Shown here: positions 19,416-25,929 of the stretch, one piece after another
Position numbering within the stretch: position 1 is the first letter of the stretch
Layout: every line of letters starts with the position of its first letter
Source of the DNA: a virus
Virus record (IMG/VR): IMGVR_UViG_3300049450_000040
Coordinates: 1 to 29,676 of that record
Strand: one strand, 5' to 3'
DNA length: 29,676 bases
The notes under the pieces: generated by a model
Seen by the model: only the letters and a program-made list of their open reading frames with translations
Database searches by the model: none
Told to the model about the DNA's origin: nothing
Program-made: the position numbers and the translations under genes

Positions 19416-19473
19416 TCAACCAGATGAGCACGATGCAAGCGTTGGTGAGCCTTCTGAAGTTCTTGTCGGTCAT
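19372..19473 (-). CDS. Tiny membrane peptide (33 aa)
   Basis: This frame (MTDKNFRRLTNACIVLIWLN) has a basic head then a span (CIVLIWLNVALLCLALLW). GGAGG lies 7 bases before the ATG at 19473, which overlaps the stop of the preceding 23-residue peptide. The same phase continues open upstream to 19644, so a 90-residue fusion is formally possible, but the local ribosome site favours the short form. Confidence 0.5.
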   Translation of the reverse strand: MTDKNFRRLTNACIVLIWLNVALLCLALLWRPQ

Positions 19474-19541
19474 TTCCAGTCCTCCGGCAAACAGAAACCG
19501 ATAGCTAACCCTGCCACGAAGCACATCACTGCTATTGTCAT
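19470..19541 (-). CDS. Tiny membrane peptide (23 aa)
   Basis: This frame (MTIAVMCFVAGLAIGFCLPE) follows a strong GGAGGG. It is almost entirely hydrophobic with GLAIG and ends DWK. Its stop overlaps the next ATG (ATGA). Two consecutive coupled membrane peptides suggest a toxin-like or host-membrane role, which is speculative. Confidence 0.45.
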   Translation of the reverse strand: MTIAVMCFVAGLAIGFCLPEDWK

Positions 19542-19644
19542 TTTCCCTCCAGTTCGCGCTCGATACGCTTGATACATTCAAGCCGACGTTGCATGCTGAT
19601 AATGTCAGTTGTTTAGCGGTAACTGGATTAGGTTGCTCTCTCAT
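19538..19644 (-). pseudogene. Small helical gene, apparently frameshifted
   Basis: From the ATG at 19644 (with AGGAGAGAAGG upstream) the product starts MREQPNPVTAKQL. A second phase then reads DIISMQRRLECIKRIERELEGK and stops in an ATGA overlap with the 23-residue peptide. Joined, the two give a sensible 35-residue helical protein, so a one-base change near 19605 is likely. The alternative is a separate 18-residue gene starting at the ATG at 19594. Confidence 0.35.
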
Positions 19645-19666
19645 CCTTCTCTCCTGTCTCGGTCCA

Positions 19667-19975
19667 TCAGGGGGTGCGGTCCCGAATAATTGCTTGGAAC
19701 TCGGGGTCTGTCCAAACTACATCATGCTCGAAACCGAACGAAAGCAGTTCGGAGATTAGATCGGAGGTTGTTTCCACGGGTAGCCCTGTAGACCTTCTGT
19801 TATTCATGACTATGAACCCATCCCGTATTGGGTTGGGGACCACTTTCTGACCGTAAGCCCCTGCAAGGATAAGACGCTTCCAGTCTTCTTCATCGAGCAT
19901 CTCCCCCGCCCACTTCACCTGTTTTGATATGTCGCGGACCATTGCATGGAACCGGCGATTTTGCTCGGGACTCAC
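19667..19975 (-). CDS. NinB-like recombination mediator (Orf family)
   Basis: This 102-residue protein matches lambda NinB (Orf), a single-strand-binding recombination mediator that substitutes for RecFOR. Matching segments are QNRRFHAMVRDISKQVKWAG, DEEDWKRLILAGAYGQKVVP, NNRRSTGLPVETTSDLISEL and FGFEHDVVW. Lambda NinB is about 146 residues; this is shorter at both ends. The GTG at 19975 has AAAGGAG upstream. Together with the Rad52-like protein and NinG it supports phage-encoded homologous recombination. Confidence 0.88.
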   Translation of the reverse strand: MSPEQNRRFHAMVRDISKQVKWAGEMLDEEDWKRLILAGAYGQKVVPNPIRDGFIVMNNRRSTGLPVETTSDLISELLSFGFEHDVVWTDPEFQAIIRDRTP

Positions 19976-20063
19976 GATATCTCCTTTTGCGCTCGCGCTC
20001 GTATTCCTTACGCCTCATGTCTTGGAAGGCGAGGAGATACCACCAGACGCTACGGCACATCAT
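19890..20063 (-). CDS. Possible small basic protein overlapping NinB start
   Basis: This 57-codon frame (MMCRSVWWYLLAFQDMRRKE) begins inside the end of the Rad52-like gene with GGAG 7 bases before the ATG, fills the 74-base gap, then runs 86 bases into NinB in another phase. The first 32 residues look real (aromatic head, then KEYERERKRRYRES); the remainder does not. The true product may be only partly as drawn. Confidence 0.35.
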   Translation of the reverse strand: MMCRSVWWYLLAFQDMRRKEYERERKRRYRESRAKSPVPCNGPRHIKTGEVGGGDAR

Positions 20064-20760
20064 TTTTCATCTCCTTTAGTGCTCGAATAGCCTTCCTTCC
20101 ATCCCCTTCCTTTTTCAAAGCCGCTCGGTAGTGAGAAGGTAGAAGTGCCCAGCACGCGATCTTGGCCTCGGCATCGAAATTAGCCGCCTCCAGCCAATCG
20201 AAGGCTTGGACGATCTTCCCCCCTGCCATGAGGACTTTGACCTCTTCGGCTACGTCCTTTACTTGGGTCTGTTGATCGACCTCAAGGGATTCCATAGCCC
20301 CATCTGAAGGGGTGTGGGGGGCCGTAGGAGCCTCTGAATACTTGGTTCCATCCCACAGACCCATGTAAACGTCTGCAGCCACTCCTAGGGCTTTCATAGC
20401 GACTGAAAGGGCGTCTGTGACGGCCATCTTATAACACTCGTCATTAGCCCTAAGACCCCCTTTTTCTTGGGCGACCATCATCGACCCACCGATACCGGGG
20501 ACAACCTTCCCGAACTCCCCATAGATGACTAGATTGACTTGGGCGAAGGCCATAACGGCACCTTCTGGGCCCGGCTCTGTCCAAAGCTTTGTAATGTCGT
20601 AGGTCCACCCCTTCCCGCAAGGCCCGAAAACTTCGGTCATCGCCCGAAGTCTCCACTGAGGATTGATGTCGCTCATTCCTGCCAAGCGACCGCCTTTGAT
20701 GGTTTTCAACGCCTCTCTGGGAGGACGGTTAAACTTGTTCCAGATGTCTAGATTGCTCAT
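20050..20760 (-). CDS. Rad52/Sak-like single-strand annealing protein
   Basis: This 236-residue protein has the Rad52-like annealing core: WNKFNRPPREALKTIKGGRL, then GMSDINPQWRLRAMTEVFGP, KGWTYDI and DALSVAMKALGVAADVYMG. This is the 'GRL.G..DI.P.WR...lTE.FGP.G.GW' signature of phage Sak and Rad52/22 proteins. Rings of it would anneal complementary single strands during phage recombination. A variable acidic linker and a helical C-terminal part follow. The ATG at 20760 overlaps the previous stop. No exonuclease partner is seen in the window. Confidence 0.88.
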   Translation of the reverse strand: MSNLDIWNKFNRPPREALKTIKGGRLAGMSDINPQWRLRAMTEVFGPCGKGWTYDITKLWTEPGPEGAVMAFAQVNLVIYGEFGKVVPGIGGSMMVAQEKGGLRANDECYKMAVTDALSVAMKALGVAADVYMGLWDGTKYSEAPTAPHTPSDGAMESLEVDQQTQVKDVAEEVKVLMAGGKIVQAFDWLEAANFDAEAKIACWALLPSHYRAALKKEGDGRKAIRALKEMKNDVP

Positions 20761-20948
20761 TTCACCCCCAAAGCCCAGCGTAGCAATTTGATGTCGGCTT
20801 CCGTGGTGAGTCCTTCGTGATTCCTCAGATGTCCATAGGAAACGGCGTCATCTAGCATGCGATCAAACGCCTCCTGTATGTCCTCCTGAAGTCTTTCTCT
20901 CTCCCGTGTCTGTTCGGAGTGGTCGGTTTCGTCAGGCCAATTACTCAT
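20757..20948 (-). CDS. Small acidic helical protein, unknown
   Basis: This 63-residue protein (MSNWPDETDHSEQTRERERL) is acidic with an amphipathic helix (QEDIQEAFDRMLDDAV) and a basic end (IKLLRWALGVK). Both ends are ATGA overlaps, fixing the start at 20948 and linking it to the annealing-protein gene. It may be a partner of that protein, by position only. Confidence 0.6.
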   Translation of the reverse strand: MSNWPDETDHSEQTRERERLQEDIQEAFDRMLDDAVSYGHLRNHEGLTTEADIKLLRWALGVK

Positions 20949-21232
20949 GTCCATTTGGCTTTCCCCCTGTAGTAACAAGTGATCCTAAAGAGCGGCCATG
21001 CACCTCGGTTCCACTCTGACTTTGAGATCGAGAGATACGGATTTCCCGGACACTTGGCGGGCATGTAGACGGTCGCGGTAGAGTTCTTCGACTGGAAGGT
21101 AATCGTATAGGCGTTTGCATAGGAACTCATCAAAGCCAACACCACAAACACCAGGAAGATGACTATCCCTAGCTTATGATCCCACCGTAAAGAGGGGACC
21201 CGATCCCAAGGATTGAGGTAGTCTGATTTCAT
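20945..21232 (-). CDS. Exported or membrane-anchored small protein
   Basis: This 95-residue protein (MKSDYLNPWDRVPSLRWDHK) has a 20-residue N-terminal cytoplasmic stretch, a span LGIVIFLVFVVLALMSSYANA (21-41) ending in a fair signal-peptidase site ANA|YT, and an outer domain with two Cys (KCPGNPYLSI, RITCYYRG) that could form a disulphide. AGGAGG precedes the ATG. An exported protein in an early operon could act in superinfection exclusion, but no homologue is recognised. Confidence 0.65.
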   Translation of the reverse strand: MKSDYLNPWDRVPSLRWDHKLGIVIFLVFVVLALMSSYANAYTITFQSKNSTATVYMPAKCPGNPYLSISKSEWNRGAWPLFRITCYYRGKAKWT

Positions 21233-21417
21233 GATTCCTCCTGGTCTAGTTCCTGTTCCAGTAAATCAGCAAGCGCGGCAATGGGTGTTCTTCCCCATCC
21301 GATCAGGCTTCCGGGTTCGTAGCCTTCGCGGGTTGCAGCCCAGTCCGAATGTCTTTCAGGGATAGGTGGATAGACGAAAGACAGCCGAATGTCGTACACG
21401 ATTTTGACTGCGCTCAT
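21229..21417 (-). CDS. Small 'YEPGxxIGWG' phage protein
   Basis: This 62-residue protein (MSAVKIVYDIRLSFVYPPIP) ends with DWAATREGYEPGSLIGWGRT and a helix AALADLLEQELDQEES. This 'YEPGxxIGxGxTxxxAxxDLLE' pattern is found in many short phage proteins without known role. GGAGGAAAA precedes the ATG at 21417, which overlaps the stop of the Cys-rich gene. Confidence 0.7.
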   Translation of the reverse strand: MSAVKIVYDIRLSFVYPPIPERHSDWAATREGYEPGSLIGWGRTPIAALADLLEQELDQEES

Positions 21418-21602
21418 TTTTCCTCCGAACATTCACAACTGTAGGGAAAGGGAGCGGCGGCATCAGGCTCGCGCGAGTCTTGGAGAGTTACAGGATTGGA
21501 TACCTGTCCCTGAGCCGCCGCAATTCTGTGATTCGCTATCCCTGAGAACCTGCAGGCATAGGGTGGGCACGAACTAGAACCGCATTGAGGGCAGCGTTTC
21601 AT
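21414..21602 (-). CDS. Small Cys-rich (zinc-ribbon-like) protein
   Basis: This 62-residue protein starts MKRCPQCGSSSCPPYACRFS, a CxxC followed by two more Cys, and ends with another pair (SCECSEEK). It probably binds zinc. Both ends are coupled by ATGA overlaps. The middle is low in structure. The function is unknown. Confidence 0.6.
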   Translation of the reverse strand: MKRCPQCGSSSCPPYACRFSGIANHRIAAAQGQVSNPVTLQDSREPDAAAPFPYSCECSEEK

Positions 21603-21889
21603 TCTTTCCCCGCGAATTCGATTGCCAGTTCGCGTACTTCCTCTGAGTCCTCAAGCTCTCGACGGATGAGGGTTTCGAAGTCTGAGACATTGAAGGTTCT
21701 CGCGATAAGGGCAGCCGCTATCTCGGTGCAGAACTCCTCCACCCATCCATCTAGGTGCATCCGGACGCACTTCCCCGTGAATATCCTGTCTATCGCTTCG
21801 TCCAAAGCCTCTTCCATATAGGCTTGGATAAGACCATCTGAGATGGTGCCCTGATCGTGGTTCAGTTCGTCGGATTCAACGCTTCCCAT
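21599..21889 (-). CDS. Acidic helical protein after the Cro-like gene
   Basis: This 96-residue protein (MGSVESDELNHDQGTISDGL) is acidic and mostly helical (AYMEEALDEAIDRIF, EEFCTEIAAALIARTF, FETLIRRELEDSEEVREL). GGAGGG sits 5 bases before the ATG at 21889, directly after the Cro-like stop. A longer frame upstream overlaps the repressor and is discarded. As the second gene of the early operon it may be a regulator partner, by position only. Confidence 0.65.
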   Translation of the reverse strand: MGSVESDELNHDQGTISDGLIQAYMEEALDEAIDRIFTGKCVRMHLDGWVEEFCTEIAAALIARTFNVSDFETLIRRELEDSEEVRELAIEFAGKE

Positions 21890-21891
21890 GA

Positions 21892-22080
21892 TTACCCTCC
21901 GTTTAGTTTCTGCTTCCCAGCCTTCAAAGCGCCTGTAGAAAGATACTCGATCCGTTCCTGCGTTCTTTGCGGGATTCGACGATTCCTTTTCCACTGTGCT
22001 ATCGCCGCTCGGGTGAAGCCTAGACATCTGGCGGCTTCGCTGACCGATCCGTAGAACTTGATTACTTGGGTAGGTGTCAT
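21892..22080 (-). CDS. Cro-like helix-turn-helix repressor
   Basis: This 62-residue protein (MTPTQVIKFYGSVSEAARCL) has a clear HTH: FYGSVSEAARCLGFTRAAIAQWKRNRRIP, as in Cro and YdaS-type regulators, then a helix QRTQERIEYLSTGAL. It heads the minus early operon, as Cro does in lambdoid phages. No ribosome site is found: the predicted promoter (TTGCAT, 17-base spacer, TACCCT) places the transcript start within a base or two of the ATG, so the mRNA is probably leaderless. It likely binds the TTGCATGCAA palindrome region. Confidence 0.85.
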   Translation of the reverse strand: MTPTQVIKFYGSVSEAARCLGFTRAAIAQWKRNRRIPQRTQERIEYLSTGALKAGKQKLNGG

Positions 22081-22142
22081 GGAAAGCAGGGTACACCAAA
22101 ATAAACTTGCATGCAACTATATTTTTGTGCTATCGTTCTGGC
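22081..22142. promoter_or_regulatory. Divergent switch region with a shared -35 palindrome
   Basis: TTGCATGCAA (22107-22116) is a perfect palindrome. Its first six bases serve as -35 for the plus promoter, with TATCGT at 22131-22136 and TG one base upstream (extended -10, 18-base spacer). Its last six, read on the other strand, serve as -35 for the minus promoter, with TACCCT at 22093-22088 (17-base spacer). Expected starts are 22143 (plus) and 22080-22081 (minus), both at ATGs. The two polymerases cannot bind together. Confidence 0.6.
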
Positions 22143-22460
22143 ATGCTAAGTTCTCGAACCAAGGGCCTTACCCCTGAATTAAGGGAATTGGAGAAAGTCG
22201 CCCGCAAGCTAAAGCGGCTGACTACTAGGAAGATATTCCGTAAGCCGGATGAAAAGGACCGCCCATATATAGTCCCGAAGAAGTGTTTGGGTGGTCAATG
22301 CAAGTTTTGCGGAAGACCGTGTTCTTTTTACGGAAGCAGGTGCCGGGAGTGTTTTCAGAAGCAAGTCAGGCAGAAATATGAGGCAAAGGTTCGTGCTGAA
22401 GAAGAACGAGTGTCAATAGTAAAAGCGATTTTTTCAACTCTTGAAAAGGAAGCGACATGA
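22143..22460 (+). CDS. Zinc-ribbon protein opposite the Cro-like gene
   Basis: This 105-residue protein (MLSSRTKGLTPELRELEKVA) has a basic helical head, then KKCLGGQCKFCGRPCSFYG and SRCRECF: Cys48, 53, 56, 60, 67 and 70, a zinc-ribbon pattern, then a charged helix. It lies where a CI repressor would be expected but has no HTH. The ATG at 22143 coincides with the predicted transcript start, so it may be leaderless. It is probably a DNA- or RNA-binding early protein. Confidence 0.65.
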   Translation: MLSSRTKGLTPELRELEKVARKLKRLTTRKIFRKPDEKDRPYIVPKKCLGGQCKFCGRPCSFYGSRCRECFQKQVRQKYEAKVRAEEERVSIVKAIFSTLEKEAT

Positions 22461-22723
22461 AGAAAGCAAAGAATCTACCAGTAACACCGATCACCCGCAG
22501 CACATCCGGGCTTCGCTCTGCCCTCTTTGAAGAAATGGAGGCCCTGCGTTCCGGGGTATCAAACGCCCAACGCGCCCGCAGTGTAGCTATGATGGCGAAT
22601 TCCATCCTGCAAAGCGTTCAGGTCGAAATCGAATACCATAAGTATGTGAGCGCTAACAAGGGCCGGATTGTGGGCGAGCAAAAGGTTGTCCAACTGGGAA
22701 CTGACATTTCCCTAGCCGCATAG
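22457..22723 (+). CDS. Small helical protein, unknown
   Basis: This 88-residue protein (MKKAKNLPVTPITRSTSGLR) has a helical centre (LRSALFEEMEALRSGVSN, AQRARSVAMMANSILQSVQV) that resembles short phage proteins listed beside HTH regulators, and ends VVQLGTDISLAA. AAGGAAG precedes the ATG, which overlaps the zinc-ribbon stop. It could be a regulator partner. Confidence 0.6.
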   Translation: MKKAKNLPVTPITRSTSGLRSALFEEMEALRSGVSNAQRARSVAMMANSILQSVQVEIEYHKYVSANKGRIVGEQKVVQLGTDISLAA

Positions 22724-22783
22724 GGCTGACAGCCGGGAAAGACCGGCACTGAACATGGGGAACTACTGGTAGCCGCTAGAGCG

Positions 22784-23149
22784 ATGATGCGCTTTCTAGA
22801 TAAGCGGTTCATGGGCACAGTTACCAGCCCCACCACCAACACTAGGGAGAGTCCTTTGGTAAAGAGATGGGAAGCCGCCGAGTTCGATATGGTGCTGGAC
22901 GAGACCGGGGCAGGAGAGTATGTCCTCTACTCTGACTATGTTGCGTTGCAACAGATGATGTCATTGACTGAGAGATCAGCAGTCGAGCTTGGGATTGCCA
23001 ACCGTTATGGAAGTCTATTAGACGCTCTGCGGGAGGCGCTAGAGGGATGGGAAAAGCATGCTTGGACTTCAGACAGTGGACTATCCCCTAGTGAGCAAGA
23101 TAGGGTCTCCCAGTTACGCTCCCTGTATCTGAGGGGGGAAAAAGACTGA
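22784..23149 (+). CDS. Unknown accessory protein (121 aa)
   Basis: The product (MMRFLDKRFMGTVTSPTTNT) has a Thr-rich N-terminal part, an acidic beta segment (FDMVLDETGAGEYVLYSDYV) and helices (ALQQMMSLTERSAVELG, LLDALREALEGWEKHAW) typical of the small coiled accessory proteins of phages. The start is unsure: the ATG at 22784 has only AGAGCG upstream; the ATG at 22811 is possible. The 60 bases before it hold a perfect GCCGG/CCGGC hairpin without a U-tract. Confidence 0.6.
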   Translation: MMRFLDKRFMGTVTSPTTNTRESPLVKRWEAAEFDMVLDETGAGEYVLYSDYVALQQMMSLTERSAVELGIANRYGSLLDALREALEGWEKHAWTSDSGLSPSEQDRVSQLRSLYLRGEKD

Positions 23150-23198
23150 TGTTTATCTGTTCCTCACTTCGATTTGACTACTAGAAGGAGTTTAGGCT

Positions 23199-23402
23199 AT
23201 GAAGTGGATTAGTGTAAAAGACCGTTTGTCCAAAGCTGTCGCTAGCGCAAAGTATGTCCACATGATAGGGCTGGCGCGTGACCTCGAACGCTCCCTCGCC
23301 CGGCGCGACGCGCTGCTGCGGGACGTAAAGAAGGTGCGCGACGCCGCAGAATTGCAAGAACTGTGCAAGCGCATCGAGCGCGAACTAGGAGGGCAGAAAT
23401 GA
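23199..23402 (+). CDS. Small coiled-coil protein
   Basis: This 67-residue protein (MKWISVKDRLSKAVASAKYV) opens with WISVKDRLS, resembling the opening of DUF551-type proteins, then becomes a heptad-like basic coiled coil (LERSLARRDALLRDVKKVRD). AAGGAG precedes the ATG at 23199. It ends in ATGA with the next gene. The function is unknown. Confidence 0.65.
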   Translation: MKWISVKDRLSKAVASAKYVHMIGLARDLERSLARRDALLRDVKKVRDAAELQELCKRIERELGGQK

Positions 23403-23692
23403 CGCCAGAACGGATCGATCAGCTACGCGAGGATCAGGATGCCTCACCAGTTGAGTATGCCGCCCTCTGCGACCTCGCCCTCAAGGGCCTGCAAGTAGAG
23501 GCCATGCGGGAGGCGATAACGGCATTGCGGGAGAAGATGAAGAAACTGGGCCCAGCGTTGTCAGATGTTTTTACCTTCTACGCCGTACATGGTATGAAGT
23601 GGCCTACAGAGGATAACTGGAAGGCTGAGGCTGACGCCGTAGATACTTTACTGGAGCAAGCACTCAAGATGAACGAGGAGGGAATCTCCTAG
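23399..23692 (+). CDS. Small helical accessory protein
   Basis: This 97-residue protein (MTPERIDQLREDQDASPVEY) has helices around LQVEAMREAITALREKMKKL and VDTLLEQALKMNEE. AGGAGGG precedes the ATG at 23399, which overlaps the previous stop. It is the last gene of this plus arm and overlaps the convergent HNH gene by 29 bases. No domain is known to me. Confidence 0.65.
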   Translation: MTPERIDQLREDQDASPVEYAALCDLALKGLQVEAMREAITALREKMKKLGPALSDVFTFYAVHGMKWPTEDNWKAEADAVDTLLEQALKMNEEGIS

Positions 23693-24158
23693 TCGGTTCT
23701 GTCAACGCCCGCTCTGCGCTCCACCCGGCAAGAAGCCGAGCTTCTAAAGTCACTCTTTTTATCCCCGTCTTCTTAGCCCAATCTACAACGCATAGAGTTT
23801 CGCAATTGAATGTAACCATCCTGGTAAAACGATTATTTCTATTCTGCTCTGCTGGAGTTGCCCATTTGCAATTTCCTGGCTCATAATTCCCATCATTGTC
23901 TATTCGCTCAAGGGAAAGCCCTTCTGGCTTATCGCCCATATCTGCAAGGAAGTTTGCGAACGTCATCCATCGTTCACAAACAGTAATTCCGCGAGCACCA
24001 TAATTGCGGTAGGAAGGGGTTTTAGCGTTATAACAACGCTTCCTCATGCTGCACCAGGTCCAGTACATCTTGCTCGTTTTCCCATACTTCTTGGCGTGTC
24101 CATGCTTATAAAAAGGGTTTTCCTCTCCGAATTTTTGGGGATACACTTTTCCAGACAT
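23664..24158 (-). CDS. HNH-type homing endonuclease-like protein with C-terminal HTH
   Basis: This 164-residue protein has MYWTWCSMRKRCYNAKTPSY, then RNYGARGITVCERWMTFANF, LERIDNDGNYEPGNCKWATP and EQNRNNRF: the 'W..m..RC....Y..YG.RGI.vc..W' HNH group common in phages. The C-terminal WAKKTGIKRVTLEARLLAGWS looks like an HTH DNA-recognition module. It is a probable free-standing homing nuclease. It sits at the convergence of the plus arm and the late minus genes, as the NinG/HNH pair does for the other plus block. Confidence 0.85.
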   Translation of the reverse strand: MSGKVYPQKFGEENPFYKHGHAKKYGKTSKMYWTWCSMRKRCYNAKTPSYRNYGARGITVCERWMTFANFLADMGDKPEGLSLERIDNDGNYEPGNCKWATPAEQNRNNRFTRMVTFNCETLCVVDWAKKTGIKRVTLEARLLAGWSAERALTEPTRRFPPRSS

Positions 24159-24187
24159 GCCTCATTCTAACACTTCTTTCCAGTCCA

Positions 24188-24919
24188 TTAACACCCTTGC
24201 CCGGTCCAGGCCCCGTTGAGAAAGCAGATATACCCGTGACTCGGTGAAATAGCCCTGACCACGTTGTTTGCCGACATCAGGAGTTGATTCGTGTCCGTCT
24301 GAAAAGATGAGACTCCTATATCCTTCCCGTTCATCAGTACGTTAGTCCCCACTAACGTCCATACCGCTCCTGAGGGGTCGGTAAGCTGAGCTAAAGGAGG
24401 TACTGTAGACCCCGCTGGGCTTGCTGTAGAGGGGCTAGGAGGCGCTATCGGGGGTGGGGTGATAGTAGGGGAAGGGGTAATCGTTCCTGTGAGCGTTTGG
24501 AGGTCCGGAGCCCACGAGAACTGCCCCGTAGGACTTGTAGCTGAGTAGATCATCTGAACGACCAAAGGTCTACCAGCGGGGACGGTGATAGGACTTTGGA
24601 GCATCTGAGTCACCGTGATAGTCGAAATCCAAGAAGCCTTGGGACTTCCCTTCACCCTGAAACCTGAAATGACCATAGGGGAGGTAGTCTGACCGGGGAA
24701 GGTCGCCTGGACCACAATGGGGGTCAGTGCCAGGGGTAGGTTGACTGTCTGAGCCTGCCCCGCGATTTCTGAAACTGTACCCGTGGAAGAAGTCTTAACC
24801 GGGACCAGCGTGAACAAGCTCGTCGCTTTCCACGGCATATCGAAGGTCACTACTCCAGTCTGTCCGAACACCATTTCGGAAAGACTTAGCATAAGCAAAC
24901 CACAAACGATCTTCTTCAT
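24188..24919 (-). CDS. Secreted protein with Pro-rich linker and C-terminal surface domain
   Basis: This 243-residue protein has a signal peptide, MKKIVCGLLMLSLSEMVFG, with likely cleavage before QTG. A beta-rich domain follows (ATFPGQTTSPMVISGFRVKG), then a Pro/Ser/Thr linker (PTITPPPIAPPSPSTASP) and a 60-residue domain with WTLVGTNVLMNGKDIGVSS and GYICFLNGAWTGQGC, like small domains on phage surface and tail proteins. It may be exported at lysis or sit in the envelope. The start overlaps the small gene before it as TGATG; GTG at 24922 is an alternative. Confidence 0.7.
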   Translation of the reverse strand: MKKIVCGLLMLSLSEMVFGQTGVVTFDMPWKATSLFTLVPVKTSSTGTVSEIAGQAQTVNLPLALTPIVVQATFPGQTTSPMVISGFRVKGSPKASWISTITVTQMLQSPITVPAGRPLVVQMIYSATSPTGQFSWAPDLQTLTGTITPSPTITPPPIAPPSPSTASPAGSTVPPLAQLTDPSGAVWTLVGTNVLMNGKDIGVSSFQTDTNQLLMSANNVVRAISPSHGYICFLNGAWTGQGC

Positions 24920-25038
24920 CACGGCGTTTTACCCTCTTGTGAACTTCTGCAACGCAAGTCGTACAGCCTATCAGATTGGTCTTCCCAGGATAGAGGTCGA
25001 TCTTCCCCGGCTTCATATAAAGCCCACAGAAGGCGCAT
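24919..25038 (-). CDS. Small gene between holin and secreted protein (one of two competing frames)
   Basis: The 39-codon frame MRLLWALYEAGEDRPLSWED has GAGG 8 bases before the ATG at 25038 and ends with a TGATG overlap onto the secreted-protein start, both usual signs of a real gene here. However, another phase over the same bases encodes ICAFCG ... GCTTC, a zinc-ribbon spacing, without a clear start. Only one is likely real and I cannot settle which. Confidence 0.4.
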   Translation of the reverse strand: MRLLWALYEAGEDRPLSWEDQSDRLYDLRCRSSQEGKTP

Positions 25039-25105
25039 ATCCCTAACCTCGATCTCCCCGGATGAAGATGGTTTCTCAGTCCGGGTCTTTTATCAGACCA
25101 GTGGG

Positions 25106-25498
25106 CTATCGGTTCCCCTCGGCCCCTTGGACCTTTTCATACGTCCTCATCCCGGCTATACCAAGCATGGGAATCAGAAGTCCCATCAACGTCCCCACAT
25201 CCAAGGGAGGGAGTTTCACCCCGAATATAGCGACTAGAGGAAAGACGAGATATTCAATTCCTAGACCCGCAACGCAAATCCATCCTACGGCGGGTCGCCA
25301 GCCTGCCACCCACCAGTTTGTAGACCCTGCTTCAGCGAGATTGACCTGTAATTGACCGGCCAATAGCTGAAAGTCCTGAGTCGCTCTCAGGGTCTCGAAA
25401 GCGGCTTGAGCTTGAGCCTTTTGGTTGGCATCGGGGAAGATTTTGTCTATCGTGGTCTTGATTAAATCAGAGACCGCAGAGATAGGGTCGAGGCTCAT
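25106..25498 (-). CDS. Holin of the GTA/3TM type
   Basis: This 130-residue protein matches the 3TM holin family of gene-transfer-agent type: a helical N-terminal part (DANQKAQAQAAFETLRATQD), then WWVAGWRPAVGWICVAGLGI (about 62-81), YLVFPLVAIFG and LMGLLIPMLGIAGMRTYEKV at the end. It would form membrane lesions at lysis that release the endolysin. Its ATG overlaps the stop of the next-upstream gene as ATGA. Genes for a second membrane protein and the endolysin lie directly upstream. Confidence 0.88.
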   Translation of the reverse strand: MSLDPISAVSDLIKTTIDKIFPDANQKAQAQAAFETLRATQDFQLLAGQLQVNLAEAGSTNWWVAGWRPAVGWICVAGLGIEYLVFPLVAIFGVKLPPLDVGTLMGLLIPMLGIAGMRTYEKVQGAEGNR

Positions 25499-25836
25499 TT
25501 GTCCGCCTTACCATTAAGTTGAGTGAGGATATTTACCTGAACGTCGGAAATCTTCTCCGAGAGCCGAGAGACCCCGCCGTTGAAGTCCTTGATGATCCCA
25601 TCGAACCTCGAAGCATCTAACTTGTCGTGATTTTCCATCTTCTCAAAGAGTTTGATGATGGACTCACGAAGATCGCTCCGACTCTGCTTGGCATCTGCGA
25701 GATAGGATGAGAATTCCTCTTTCGAGAGTTTAGCTTTCATGTCGTCCGCCATATTCTTCCCTAACCACCCTAGGATAGTGACAAGGACGCCCAGTGCGCC
25801 AGTCGCTATCCAGTGATAGAACTGTAGTTCAGTCAT
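25495..25836 (-). CDS. Membrane-anchored coiled-coil lysis protein (putative)
   Basis: This 113-residue protein (MTELQFYHWIATGALGVLVT) has one membrane span (WIATGALGVLVTILGWLG, 9-26) followed by a long charged helix (KQSRSDLRESIIKLFEKMEN) with C-terminal heptads. This is the topology of phage spanin-like or XhlA-like lysis proteins. GAGGGG precedes the ATG. Coupling to the holin gene supports a lysis role. No lipoprotein partner is seen. Confidence 0.65.
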   Translation of the reverse strand: MTELQFYHWIATGALGVLVTILGWLGKNMADDMKAKLSKEEFSSYLADAKQSRSDLRESIIKLFEKMENHDKLDASRFDGIIKDFNGGVSRLSEKISDVQVNILTQLNGKADK

Positions 25837-25929
25837 TACTAACCCCTCGTATTAACTGCTTATTACAAGCGGAGGTCTGTTACCCAGCGCACTTACCAAG
25901 ACTCGGCTGGCCGATCCGGGGCCAACTGG

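Noticed and set aside
21599-22099. Long version of the gene after Cro, starting at 22099
   Set aside because: It would overlap the whole Cro-like gene; the ATG at 21889 has a strong GGAGGG and directly follows the Cro stop.
22732-22747. Perfect GCCGG/CCGGC hairpin as a terminator
   Set aside because: No U-tract follows and genes of the same arm continue downstream.
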